A DNA stretch of 64,000 nt. It comes from Orychophragmus violaceus (lineage: Eukaryota > Streptophyta > Magnoliopsida > Brassicales > Brassicaceae). This document shows positions 11,494-20,340 of the stretch, one piece after another (positions within the stretch are counted from its first letter, which is position 1; the number at the start of each line of letters is the position of its first letter). The position numbers were made by a program, and so were the translations under genes. The stretch is taken from NCBI GenBank assembly GCA_030180135.1, contig CM058234.1:3844001-3908000 (forward strand). The letters run 5' to 3'. Under the pieces are notes generated by a model, which worked only from the letters and a program-made list of their open reading frames with translations, was not told the DNA's origin and made no database searches.

Positions 11494-12068
11494 TGGGTTT
11501 AAATTTGAGTTCTTAGTCACTTGGATTTTAGTTCTTGTTTGGTTTTGTGGTCTCTAATCGTTTGTGTCTTGGTTTTGATTTGGTAGTCCTCTTCAAAAAT
11601 CTAGAAGATAAGTGACTTCACTTGGGTTTGAAGCGTCCGCATCTTGCAAATTATTTTGTAGTTGAGGACTCATTAGGTTACTTTGAGGCATCTATGTTTC
11701 TTGATGAATAAGTTATGTCATTGGTGTCTGAGAAACAGTGTCACATGGATGTGTCGGTTATATGTATATCGTACAGGATCGCAAGGTCGATAATGGACTC
11801 GTCATAGCGAGTTCTCCTTTTTTTTTTTGTAATTGTGCTGATGAAAGCTGCCTACATATTTAATGGCGACGTTAAAAAGAGAAGATGAGATGGGTGTCTA
11901 TTGATATTTCCTTAGACTGGAGGAGTTCTACGAACGCGGTAGAGTTTTGCCTTTCATTGATTTGAGTTTGTAGACTCCAGATTTAACAACCTTTGTGATT
12001 TTGTAAAATCCTTCCCAACATGCACCAAGTTTACCTTTTTATTGTAGTATCGGACGAGTTCATTATCG
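11494..12068. other. Intergenic DNA downstream of M4
   Basis: AT-rich spacer with a T-run near 11818-11829. No gene or repeat end recognised. Confidence 0.5.
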
Positions 12069-12076
12069 ACCATTAT

Positions 12077-12764
12077 TAGGCCTGGGACGGATCTGGATAT
12101 CCGGTTTTTTTGAAATATCCGGATCCGGATCCGATTTTATCGGATATGTAATATGACTATCCGGATCCGGATCTGCTTGTTCCGGATATCCGGTTTTCGG
12201 GTATCCGTAATAATACCGGATATCCGGATCCGATTTGAAATTTAATTAAATTTTTAGAGTTTACATTTTTGACACAAAAATATAATAGCAAAAGATCATA
12301 TGTGATTATGACACAAAAATATAACAGCAAAAGATCATATGTGATTATATAGTTGCAAGTAACATAAGATAAAATAGCAAAAGAAGTTGTATATTTAAGT
12401 TCATGTCCATCTTATGCATTACGGACATATATAATATTTCCACGTAAATTAAAAGAAACCTGTTATACTTCATTAAGTATCACATTTCCAATTAAAAAAT
12501 ATATCATTATGGACATATATAATTCTATGTTTAATACAAATAAATTTAAGATATTTACTATAACATATATAATTAAAAATATTATATTATATATAACGGA
12601 TAACGGATATCCGATTCTGAAATTTTTCATTATCCGGATCCAGATCCGGTTTCGTCGGATCCATGATTTTACTATCCGGATCCGGATCCGCTTGTCCGGA
12701 TATCCGTTTTTTTCGGAGCGGATACCGGATCGGATCCGGATCCCGGATAATAATCCCAGACCTA
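12077..12764. mobile_element. Non-autonomous hAT-type element (MITE), 688 bp
   Basis: Imperfect terminal inverted repeats TAGGCCTGGGA (left) and TAGGTCTGGGA (right, read inward), flanked by a perfect 8-bp duplication ACCATTAT (12069-12076 and 12765-12772). Both subterminal regions are packed with ATCCGGATCCGGAT palindromic repeats. The middle is AT-rich and has a tandem duplication of about 39 bp (GACACAAAAATATAA..., 12271 and 12310). No coding sequence. Confidence 0.88.
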
Positions 12765-12772
12765 ACCATTAT

Positions 12773-13320
12773 GAATAGAGGTGATGATATAAACAGGTAA
12801 GATAATCAATTTTTTAAAACTTCTATTAAAAAAATCAAAAAATAAATAAATAATATAAACAATATGAAAATAGAAAATATGTAGTAATCAAGTAACATAT
12901 ATTTTAAATATTTTTTTTTGGAAAATATACATTTATTGGAACTTCTTATTTAAAATATTAGGAATATTTAGAGAAATATTTCGTTTTCAAATTAGTTATA
13001 TATATATATTTATAAATTAATAACTTTATAAATTAATAAAATATCAAAGTTCTAATATTATTAATTATAGTTTTTACTGTATCTTCAATTACCATTAACA
13101 CTGTTTTGTTAAATTATAAAATATACAAAAGGAAAATATATATATGACTCTTTGTCTCATTTTGTCATTTAGACGGACTCGGAGGGATAAACCCTAATTG
13201 TTGGATTTACAAATTTTGCGTGTGTGCAACTTCAACTAGAGTTCTGGTCTCTAGGGCACCATGTTCCCTCCTTTTAATAGTAGTCTGAATGCTAACAGTG
13301 AAGAGTCTTCACCAAGATCA
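12773..13320. other. AT-rich spacer upstream of M5
   Basis: Very AT-rich with (TA)n runs near 12995-13005 and 13137-13143. The last 60 bases before 13321 contain ATCAAGATCA-like leader sequence shared with M4. No gene seen. Confidence 0.5.
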
Positions 13321-14210
13321 ATGGAGACGCATGTGGCTAAGAAGTTCATTTGGGTGATTAAGAATTTCTCCTTTTTGCAATCTCAGAAAGTATTATCTGA
13401 TCGATTCTCTGTTGGTGGCTGAATGATTTTGTCTAGGTTATGTCGACAAGGACATAAATTATTTTCATTCTTTTCTTTTTTTTTTGCATGCAGGCATCTT
13501 ATGGCCTCCAAGGGAAAACTTAAACATAATAATTTGGCTCTGTTTCTGGAAGTTGCTGATCATGAATCGTTGCCTTCTGGTTGGAAAATACACACAAAAT
13601 TTTCGTTTACTATAGTAAATCCAATTCCAGAAAAACTCTCCCAATTGCGAGGTGATTCTTGTCATATTGCATACATATATATTACTTGTGGGACTTTGAT
13701 TGCTGCTAAACCCCTGTCAAGCTGTGGATAATGATGTTCAATCAATCATGTCATATTATGAATTTGGAAATATGAATGATGATGATGAGATGAATCTGTT
13801 TTTTTTTTTTGTGTATTCAGAATCACAACACTGGTTTGATGAAAATTCTCTTGCCTGGGGTTTTCCATCCATGTTTTCCTTAAATGAACTTTACCCCCAA
13901 AATAGCGAGTTTCTGGTGAACGGTGCACTCAAAATTGTTGCGGAGGTAGATGTTCTTGAAGTTATTGGCAAGTTTGATGAACCAGAGGAATTAAACGAAA
14001 AGGGAATCATGGAAGTCAATGGGTTTCAAGTTCTGCCTTCCCAGGTTAGAAATCTGTTTCCTTTCACAAGATTGATAGCTGATATATAGGGTTTTACATT
14101 AAACATCCTTTTCAAAAAACAAAAAAAAACTTGCAGGTGAACTCTGTGAACCGTTTGTTTGAAAGACATCCAGACATTGCATCAAATCTTCGTATAGAAA
14201 ACAAACATCT

Positions 14211-14488
14211 CTAAACATGATTAACCGAGACTCTATCCGAGACTCTGCGCCGAGACTAAACATGATTAAACATGAGTAGGACATTACATGAATCATGTTT
14301 AATCATGTTTAATCATGATTAATCATGTTTAATCATGATTAATCATGTTTAGAGATTAATCATCTAAACATGATTAATCATGTTTAATCTCTAAACATGA
14401 TTAAACATGAGTAGGACATTACATGAATGTCCTACTCAGTCTAACCGAGACTCTGCGCCGGTCGCCTCAGAAAATCTCTAAACATGAT
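14211..14488. repeat. Fold-back, palindrome-rich insertion in M5 exon 4
   Basis: About 275 bp made of repeated AAACATGATTAA / TTAATCATGTTT units, including the perfect 20-bp palindrome AAACATGATTAATCATGTTT. It also has two copies of a segment with TGAGTAGGACATTACATGAA and flanking CCGAGACTCTGCGCC phrases. A 16-bp direct repeat (ATCTCTAAACATGATT) occurs at both edges (about 14208-14223 and 14473-14488). I cannot assign it to a known family; a MITE is likely. Confidence 0.6.
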
Positions 14489-14502
14489 TTGGCTGACGCA
14501 TA

Positions 14503-14929
14503 TGTTGAGAAGTAAACTTGATTTGGATCAAGTATAATTATTGGGCTAATGGTCCAATATAAACCCAAAACCTTGACCCAATTTCTAGAAACTCCCTAGA
14601 AAAATATCTATAAATCCCCACCTCCTTAAAACTTCTAGAAAACTCATTAACCTCCTTAAGAATAAAAATCTAGATTTTTTCATAGAAAAATCTAGATAAT
14701 TGTTGTAAGATAATCTAGATATTGTGATAGAATTTTCTAGATTTAGGATTAAAATATTCTAGATATTTTGTATTTTGGAGGCTATAAATACCTCTCTTCA
14801 CTCTCATTTGTAACCAAGTCTCTAAGTTGTTTTCTAAGCAATAATAAAAACTTTCTTCTTCCAAAATTATCTTTAGTCTTCTAAGTTCTTAAACACTTTC
14901 TCCACACTTATAAAATTTTCATTCCAACA
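14503..14929 (+). repeat. E2 5' LTR with heat-element-like sites
   Basis: TATA box TATAAATA at 14783-14790 and polyadenylation-like AATAAA near 14843. Upstream are two perfect TTCTAGAA sites (14583-14590 and 14633-14640), the core dyad of a heat shock element (TTCnnGAA), plus several TCTAGAT repeats. ONSEN is known to be heat-induced through such sites; heat response of this copy is inference. Confidence 0.85.
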
Positions 14930-14932
14930 AAG

Positions 14933-14945
14933 TGGTATCAGAGCC
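14933..14945 (+). other. E2 primer binding site
   Basis: TGGTATCAGAGCC three bases after the LTR end, complementary to the initiator Met tRNA 3' end. Confidence 0.9.
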
Positions 14946-14962
14946 ATAAGATTCTCTTAAAG

Positions 14963-17900
14963 ATGGCAAGTAATGGTGTTCCCTTCCAAGTCCCGATGCT
15001 CACAAAGAGCAACTATGACAATTGGAGCCTAAGGTTGATGGCTATCCTAGGAGCACATGATGTGTGGGAGATAGTCGAGAAAGGCTTCATTGAACCGGAG
15101 AATGATGCAAGTCTATCTCAAACTCAAAAGGATGGTTTGAGAGACTCAAGGAAGAGAGACAAGAAGGCTCTCTGTCTAATCTATCAAGGATTAGATGAAG
15201 ACACGTTCGAGAAGGTCGTCGGAGCAAAGTCGGCCAAAGAAGCATGGGAGAAGCTTCGAACTTCTTACAAGGGAGCGGAGCAAGTTAAGAAGGTACGTCT
15301 TCAAACTCTAAGAGGAGAATTTGAAGCATTGCAAATGAAGGAAGGTGAACTCATCTCTGATTACTTCTCAAGAGTTCTAACGGTTACTAATAACCTAAAA
15401 AGAAATGGTGAGAAGTTAGATGAGGTGAGAATCATGGAGAAAGTTCTTAGATCATTGGATTCAAAATTCGAGCATATAGTCACTGTGATTGAAGAGACAA
15501 AAGACTTGGAGACTATGACAATGGAGCAACTTCTTGGATCACTACAAGCTTATGAAGAAAAGAAGAAGAAGAAGGAAAACATCACAGAGCAAGTACTCAA
15601 GATGCGGATTCAAACCAAAGAAGAAACCGGTCGAAGCTATCCAAGACGAGGTGGTGGCCAAGTCCGAGGAAGAGGTCGTGGATATGTACATGGACGTGGT
15701 TGGAGACCATATGAAGACCATACCAACCAAAGAGGAGAAAGCTCATCAAGAGGCCGTGGGAGAGGAAGTCCAAAATCAAGGTACGATAAGTCAAGTATTA
15801 AGTGCTACAATTGTGGAAAGTTAGGACATTATGCTTCCGAATGTAAGGCTCCAAACAACAATAGAGTTGAAGAGAAGTCCAATTATGCTGAAGAAATGGT
15901 CAAAGAAGAGGATATGTTATTGATGGCCTATAAGAAGGATGAACCAAATGAGGTTCACAAATGGTACCTCGACAGTGGTGCAAGCAATCACATGTGCGGT
16001 AAAAGAAGCTTGTTCGTTGAGCTTGATGAATCAGTGAAAGGAGATGTCGCTTTAGGAGATGAATCAAAGATGGAAGTGAAAGGCAAAGGTAACATTCTCA
16101 TCCGACTGAAGAATGGAGATCATCAATTCATTTCCAATGTTTACTATATTCCAAGCATGAAGACCAACATCTTGAGCCTAGGACAACTCTTAGAGAAAGG
16201 TTATGATATCCAACTAAAGGATAATAGCCTTTCTATGAGAGATCACGAAAACAATCTCATCACCAAGGTGCCGATGGCGAGGAATAGAATGTTTGTCCTA
16301 AACATTCAAAATGACATCGCACAATGTCTCAAGATGTGTTACAAGGAGGAGTCTTGGCTTTGGCATCTTCGGTTCGGGCATCTCAATTTTGGAGGCTTAG
16401 AGCTACTTTCCAAGAAAGAAATGGTGAGAGGTTTGCCTTGCATCAATCATCCAAACCAAGTGTGTGAAGGATGTCTACTTGGAAAACAATTCAAAATGAG
16501 TTTTCCAAAGGAGTCGGAGACAAGAGCGCGGAAGCCATTAGAACTCATACATACAGATGTATGTGGCCCGATCAAGCCAAGTTCACTCGGTAAGAGTAAC
16601 TACTTCCTTCTCTTTATTGATGATTTCTCAAGAAAGACATGGGTTTACTTTTTGAAAGAAAAATCAGCGGTGTTTGAAAATTTCAAAAAGTTCAAAGCCC
16701 ATGTTGAGAAGGAAAGTGGCCTTGTGATCAAAGCCATGAGATCCGATCGTGGAGGAGAGTTCACGTCCAAGGAATTTCTGAAGTATTGCGAAGATAATGG
16801 CATTCGAAGACAATTGACGGTGCCAAGATCCCCTCAACAAAATGGAGTAGCCGAAAGGAAGAATAGGACGATCCTTGAGATGGCAAGAAGCATGCTCAAG
16901 AGTAAAAAGCTACCAAAGGAGTTATGGGCAGAAGCAGTTGCGTGTGCGGTTTATCTATCAAACCGATCTCCAACAAGAAGTGTTTTGGGAAAGACACCAC
17001 AAGAAGCTTGGAGTGGAAGAAAACCCGGTGTCTCACATCTAAGAGTCTTTGGAAGCCTTGCTCATGTGCATGTACCAGATGAGAAGCGGAGTAAGCTAGA
17101 TGATAAAAGCGAGAAGTACATCTTCATTGGGTATGATGTTAATTCCAAAGGCTACAAGCTCTATAATCCCGAAACAAAGAAGACAATCATCAGTCGAAAT
17201 GTCATCTTTGATGAAGAGGCCGAATGGGACTGGAAATCAAATAATGAAGACTACAACTTCTTTCCGCATGAAGATGATTTGGAGGAACCAAGAGAGGAGC
17301 CAATTACCCCACCAACTTCACCAACACCTAGTTCTCAAGGAGATGAAAGCTCAAGCGAAAGGACTCCACGTTTTAGAAGTCTACAAGAGCTTTATGAGGT
17401 AACTGAAAATCAAGACAATCTTACTTTATTTTGTCTATTTGCGGATTCCGAGCCCATGGATTTTCAAGAAGCTATGGAGAAGAAAACATGGAGAAATGCA
17501 ATGGATGAAGAGATTAAGGCGATAGAGAAGAATGATACATGGGAGTTAGCTTCACTCCCAAAAGGGCATAAGGCAATCGGTGTAAAGTGGGTGTATAAAG
17601 CGAAGAAGAACTCTAAAGGAGAAGTTGAAAGATACAAGGCGAGATTGGTGGCAAAAGGCTATAGCCAAAGAGCCGGAATCGACTATGATGAGGTATTTGC
17701 TCCCGTTGCTCGTCTAGAAACTGTTAGACTAATCATTTCATTGGCAGCCCAAAAGAGTTGGAGGATACATCAGATGGATGTCAAATCAGCCTTCTTAAAT
17801 GGAGACCTTGAAGAAGAAGTTTACATTGAGCAACCACAAGGCTACATAGTCAAGGGAGAAGAAGACAAAGTCTTGAGGTTAAGGAAGGCTCTTTATGGGT

Positions 17901-18979
17901 TAAAACAAGCACCGAGAGCATGGAACACACGGATTGATAAGTACTTCAAGGAGAAGAACTTCATCAAGTGTCCATATGAGCACGCACTCTATATCAAAAC
18001 TCAAAACAATGATATATTGATTGTGTGCTTGTATGTAGATGACTTGATATTCACAGGAAACAATCCAAGAATGTTCGAGGATTTCAAGAAGGAGATGACA
18101 AAGGAGTTCGAGATGACCGATATTGGACTCATGTCTTACTACCTTGGAATTGAAGTGAAGCAAGAAGATAATGGAATCTTCATTACTCAAGAAGGTTATG
18201 CTAAAGAGGTGCTTAAGAAGTTTAAGATGGATGACTCAAATCCAGTTTGCACGCCAATGGAATGTGGAGCCAAGTTATCAAAACATGAGGAAGGGGAGAG
18301 TGTGGATCCAACACTCTTTAAGAGCTTGGTTGGAAGTCTTCGTTACTTAACTTGCACAAGGCCTGATATCTTACATGCAGTCGGAGTTGTGAGCAGATAT
18401 ATGGAGCAACCAACAACAACTCATTTCAAGGCCGCCAAGAGGATCCTTCGCTATATCAAAGGTACCATAAACTTTGGCTTGTACTACTCTGTTTCTGATG
18501 ATTACAAGCTTGTTGGATATAGCGATAGCGACTGGAGTGGAGATATAGATGACCGAAAGAGCACAAGTGGATTTGTGTTCTTCATTGGAGAAACCGCCTT
18601 CACATGGATGTCGAAGAAGCAACCGATTGTCACTCTTTCTACTTGTGAAGCGGAGTACGTAGCAGCCACTTCCTGTGTTTGTCATGCTATTTGGCTACGA
18701 AACTTGCTAAAGGAGTTAAGTCTACAACAAGAAGAGCCAACAAAGATCTTTGTGGACAACAAGTCAGCAATAGCATTGGCGAAGAATCCAGTCTTCCATG
18801 ATCGAAGTAAGCACATCGACACTCGATATCATTACATTAGAGAATGTGTTACCAAGATGGATGTGCAACTGGAGTATGTGAAGACAAATGATCAAATAGC
18901 CGATATCTTCACTAAGCCACTCAAGCGGGAAGACTTTATCAAGATGAGGAGTTTGCTTGGAGTAACCAATCAAGTTTAA
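14963..18979 (+). CDS. E2 gag-pol polyprotein, intact (1338 aa)
   Basis: The start ATG is the first after the primer site. Domains in order, rough residues: gag (UBN2 type) 1-270; RG-rich stretch then CCHC zinc knuckle CYNCGKLGHYASEC near 281-294; aspartic protease WYLDSGASNHMC near 333-345; integrase zinc region HLRFGHLNFGG...CEGCLLGK from about 465, then the catalytic core with HTDVCGPI (first Asp near 529), RSDRGGEF (near 593) and the SPQQNGVAERKNRT block; reverse transcriptase with YVDDLIFTG near 1023; RNase H with STCEAEYVAA near 1225 and VDNKSAIALAKNP. No stop or frameshift, so it may still be autonomous. It would yield capsid, protease, integrase and RT in cytoplasmic virus-like particles. 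Short frames inside it are shadows. Confidence 0.95.
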   Translation: MASNGVPFQVPMLTKSNYDNWSLRLMAILGAHDVWEIVEKGFIEPENDASLSQTQKDGLRDSRKRDKKALCLIYQGLDEDTFEKVVGAKSAKEAWEKLRTSYKGAEQVKKVRLQTLRGEFEALQMKEGELISDYFSRVLTVTNNLKRNGEKLDEVRIMEKVLRSLDSKFEHIVTVIEETKDLETMTMEQLLGSLQAYEEKKKKKENITEQVLKMRIQTKEETGRSYPRRGGGQVRGRGRGYVHGRGWRPYEDHTNQRGESSSRGRGRGSPKSRYDKSSIKCYNCGKLGHYASECKAPNNNRVEEKSNYAEEMVKEEDMLLMAYKKDEPNEVHKWYLDSGASNHMCGKRSLFVELDESVKGDVALGDESKMEVKGKGNILIRLKNGDHQFISNVYYIPSMKTNILSLGQLLEKGYDIQLKDNSLSMRDHENNLITKVPMARNRMFVLNIQNDIAQCLKMCYKEESWLWHLRFGHLNFGGLELLSKKEMVRGLPCINHPNQVCEGCLLGKQFKMSFPKESETRARKPLELIHTDVCGPIKPSSLGKSNYFLLFIDDFSRKTWVYFLKEKSAVFENFKKFKAHVEKESGLVIKAMRSDRGGEFTSKEFLKYCEDNGIRRQLTVPRSPQQNGVAERKNRTILEMARSMLKSKKLPKELWAEAVACAVYLSNRSPTRSVLGKTPQEAWSGRKPGVSHLRVFGSLAHVHVPDEKRSKLDDKSEKYIFIGYDVNSKGYKLYNPETKKTIISRNVIFDEEAEWDWKSNNEDYNFFPHEDDLEEPREEPITPPTSPTPSSQGDESSSERTPRFRSLQELYEVTENQDNLTLFCLFADSEPMDFQEAMEKKTWRNAMDEEIKAIEKNDTWELASLPKGHKAIGVKWVYKAKKNSKGEVERYKARLVAKGYSQRAGIDYDEVFAPVARLETVRLIISLAAQKSWRIHQMDVKSAFLNGDLEEEVYIEQPQGYIVKGEEDKVLRLRKALYGLKQAPRAWNTRIDKYFKEKNFIKCPYEHALYIKTQNNDILIVCLYVDDLIFTGNNPRMFEDFKKEMTKEFEMTDIGLMSYYLGIEVKQEDNGIFITQEGYAKEVLKKFKMDDSNPVCTPMECGAKLSKHEEGESVDPTLFKSLVGSLRYLTCTRPDILHAVGVVSRYMEQPTTTHFKAAKRILRYIKGTINFGLYYSVSDDYKLVGYSDSDWSGDIDDRKSTSGFVFFIGETAFTWMSKKQPIVTLSTCEAEYVAATSCVCHAIWLRNLLKELSLQQEEPTKIFVDNKSAIALAKNPVFHDRSKHIDTRYHYIRECVTKMDVQLEYVKTNDQIADIFTKPLKREDFIKMRSLLGVTNQV

Positions 18980-18986
18980 GAGGGGG

Positions 18987-19412
18987 TGTTGAGAAGTAAA
19001 CTTGATTTGGATCAAGTATAATTATTGGGCTAATGGTCCAATATAAACCCAAAACCTTGACCCAATTTCTAGAAACTCCCTAGAAAAATATCTATAAATC
19101 CCCACCTCCTTAAAACTTCTAGAAAACTCATTAACCTCCTTAAGAATAAAAATCTAGATTTTTTCATAGAAAAATCTAGATAATTGTTGTAAGATAATCT
19201 AGATATTGTGATAGAATTTTCTAGATTTAGGATTAAAATATTCTAGATATTTTGTATTTTGGAGGCTATAAATACCTCTCTTCACTCTCATTTGTAACCA
19301 AGTCTTCAAGTTGTTTTTAAGCAATAATAAAAACTTTCTTCTTCCAAAAATTATCTTTTGTCTCTTAAGTTCTTAAACACTTTCTCCACACTTATAAATT
19401 TTCATTCCAACA
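18987..19412 (+). repeat. E2 3' LTR
   Basis: 426 bp, near-identical to the 5' LTR. The two TTCTAGAA sites (19077-19084 and 19127-19134) and the TATA box (about 19267-19274) are conserved, so this copy could promote transcription into the truncated M5 exon tail. Confidence 0.9.
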
Positions 19413-19655
19413 GCATATGCTGCAATGAGATCTGTGGCTGATGCTGGATTTAGGCTTGATTGGTTGGAGAAGAAACTTGATGAGATGTCTGAAAAGAAGG
19501 AGAAAGTGGAGGCTTGTGAGACTCGAGTGCAAGAATTAGAGGAAGAGTTAAAGGGTTTGAAGCATAAGTGCTTAGACGTTGAAGCATTGTTGGAGATAGA
19601 GAAAGCAGAGTTGTTGGTCGCTAGGGTTTCTTTCTCGCACGATGATATTTTTTGA

Positions 19656-20044
19656 TGACTTGACTTTTTAGGCATTTACGTACGGTTTTGATCTACTCTA
19701 TGTTTCTCTACTGCACCCTTTTTTTTTACTGAAAAGTAATCAGTAATGTCTCTACTGCACTGGCCAAATAATTACCAGCGGTCCATTACTATTTATAGTT
19801 CTTGATGTGATTTTGAATTCGTAATTAGTATTAAGTCACGAGGATCCAAGGGTGATCAGCTCGCTCACTTTATTTGTGATACATTCATTTTCTAAATATT
19901 ATCTTCCTTAAGAACTTACCGCTTCCCTAAGAAATTCAATGCAAAATGAGGCTTTTAAAATGGTATTGTTGTGTTGTCAAAAAAAAAAAAATGGTTTTGT
20001 TGTTGGTATTTTGTGTTCATGTGGGATGTTTATTGTTAGATAGT
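19656..20044. other. Spacer between M5 and the CACTA end
   Basis: AT-rich with T-run and A-run tracts (about 19719-19727 and 19979-19991). No gene seen. Confidence 0.5.
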
Positions 20045-20335
20045 CACTACAAGAAAACAGTTGGTAACCGACGGACATTATCATTGGTATTCCGTCGGAA
20101 ACGGTGTTTCCCAATGGAATTCTGACTGGACAAATTCGTCGGTTCTATGTCGTCGGAAAAACCTATCCGTCGGAAAACCGTCAGTTTTTTCTGATGGATT
20201 ATCGACGGTCATTAAACCGACGGTTTACCGACAATGTACCGATGGACACTAACCGACAATAAACCGACGGTCCCTAACCGACGGTTCTTAACAGACGGTT
20301 CGTGACCGACAGTAAACCGACGGTTCCTAAAATTA
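20045..20335 (+). mobile_element. CACTA (En/Spm-type) transposon end, truncated
   Basis: Starts CACTACAAGAAAAC, the canonical CACTA terminal inverted repeat. It is followed by about 270 bp dense in short subterminal repeats ACCGACGG / CCGTCGG in both orientations, as transposase-binding ends of this superfamily have. The matching opposite end was not found; the element stops where copia E3 sequence begins, so it is a fragment. Confidence 0.8.
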
Positions 20336-20340
20336 AATTT

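Larger units (their letters stand above)
14503..19412 (+). mobile_element. Intact Ty1/copia element E2, ONSEN (ATCOPIA78)-like
   Basis: LTRs at 14503-14929 (427 bp) and 18987-19412 (426 bp), both TG...CA, flanked by the perfect 5-bp duplication GCATA (14498-14502 and 19413-19417). A primer site follows the 5' LTR at 14933-14945 and a purine tract (AAGAGGGGG) precedes the 3' LTR. One uninterrupted 1338-aa polyprotein lies between. The LTRs differ by about five substitutions and three small indels by eye, so the insertion is recent but not brand new. Length (4910 bp), LTR size, LTR start and N-terminal gag resemble ATCOPIA78/ONSEN as I know that family; the family name is inference. It lies in exon 4 of M5, same orientation. 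Confidence 0.92.
13321..19655 (+). pseudogene. M5: MATH/coiled-coil gene broken by mutation, fold-back DNA and copia E2
   Basis: Exon 1 starts at 13321 (KKFIWVIKNFSFLQSQ) but ends in a premature TGA at GGTGGCTGA, where M4 has GGTGGCTGCAGATG and its splice donor, so both frame and donor are lost. Exons 2 (13494-13651) and 3 (13821-14044) are readable MATH exons with normal splice sites. Exon 4 begins at 14137 (VNSVNRLFERHPDIASN), is replaced after 14210 by a palindrome-rich insertion with loss of about 30 codons, resumes near 14485 (DLADAY), is cut by E2 at 14503-19412, and finishes at 19418-19655 with AAMRSVADAGFRLDWLEKKL and a coiled coil. The two exon halves on either side of E2 join through the GCATA target duplication. 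It cannot make the family protein. Confidence 0.88.

Noticed and set aside
15534..18685. Several frames inside E2 on both strands
   Set aside because: Shadows of the intact 1338-aa polyprotein.
20045..20335. Tandem satellite
   Set aside because: The CCGACGG words occur in both orientations right after a CACTACAAGAAAAC end, so they are CACTA subterminal repeats.
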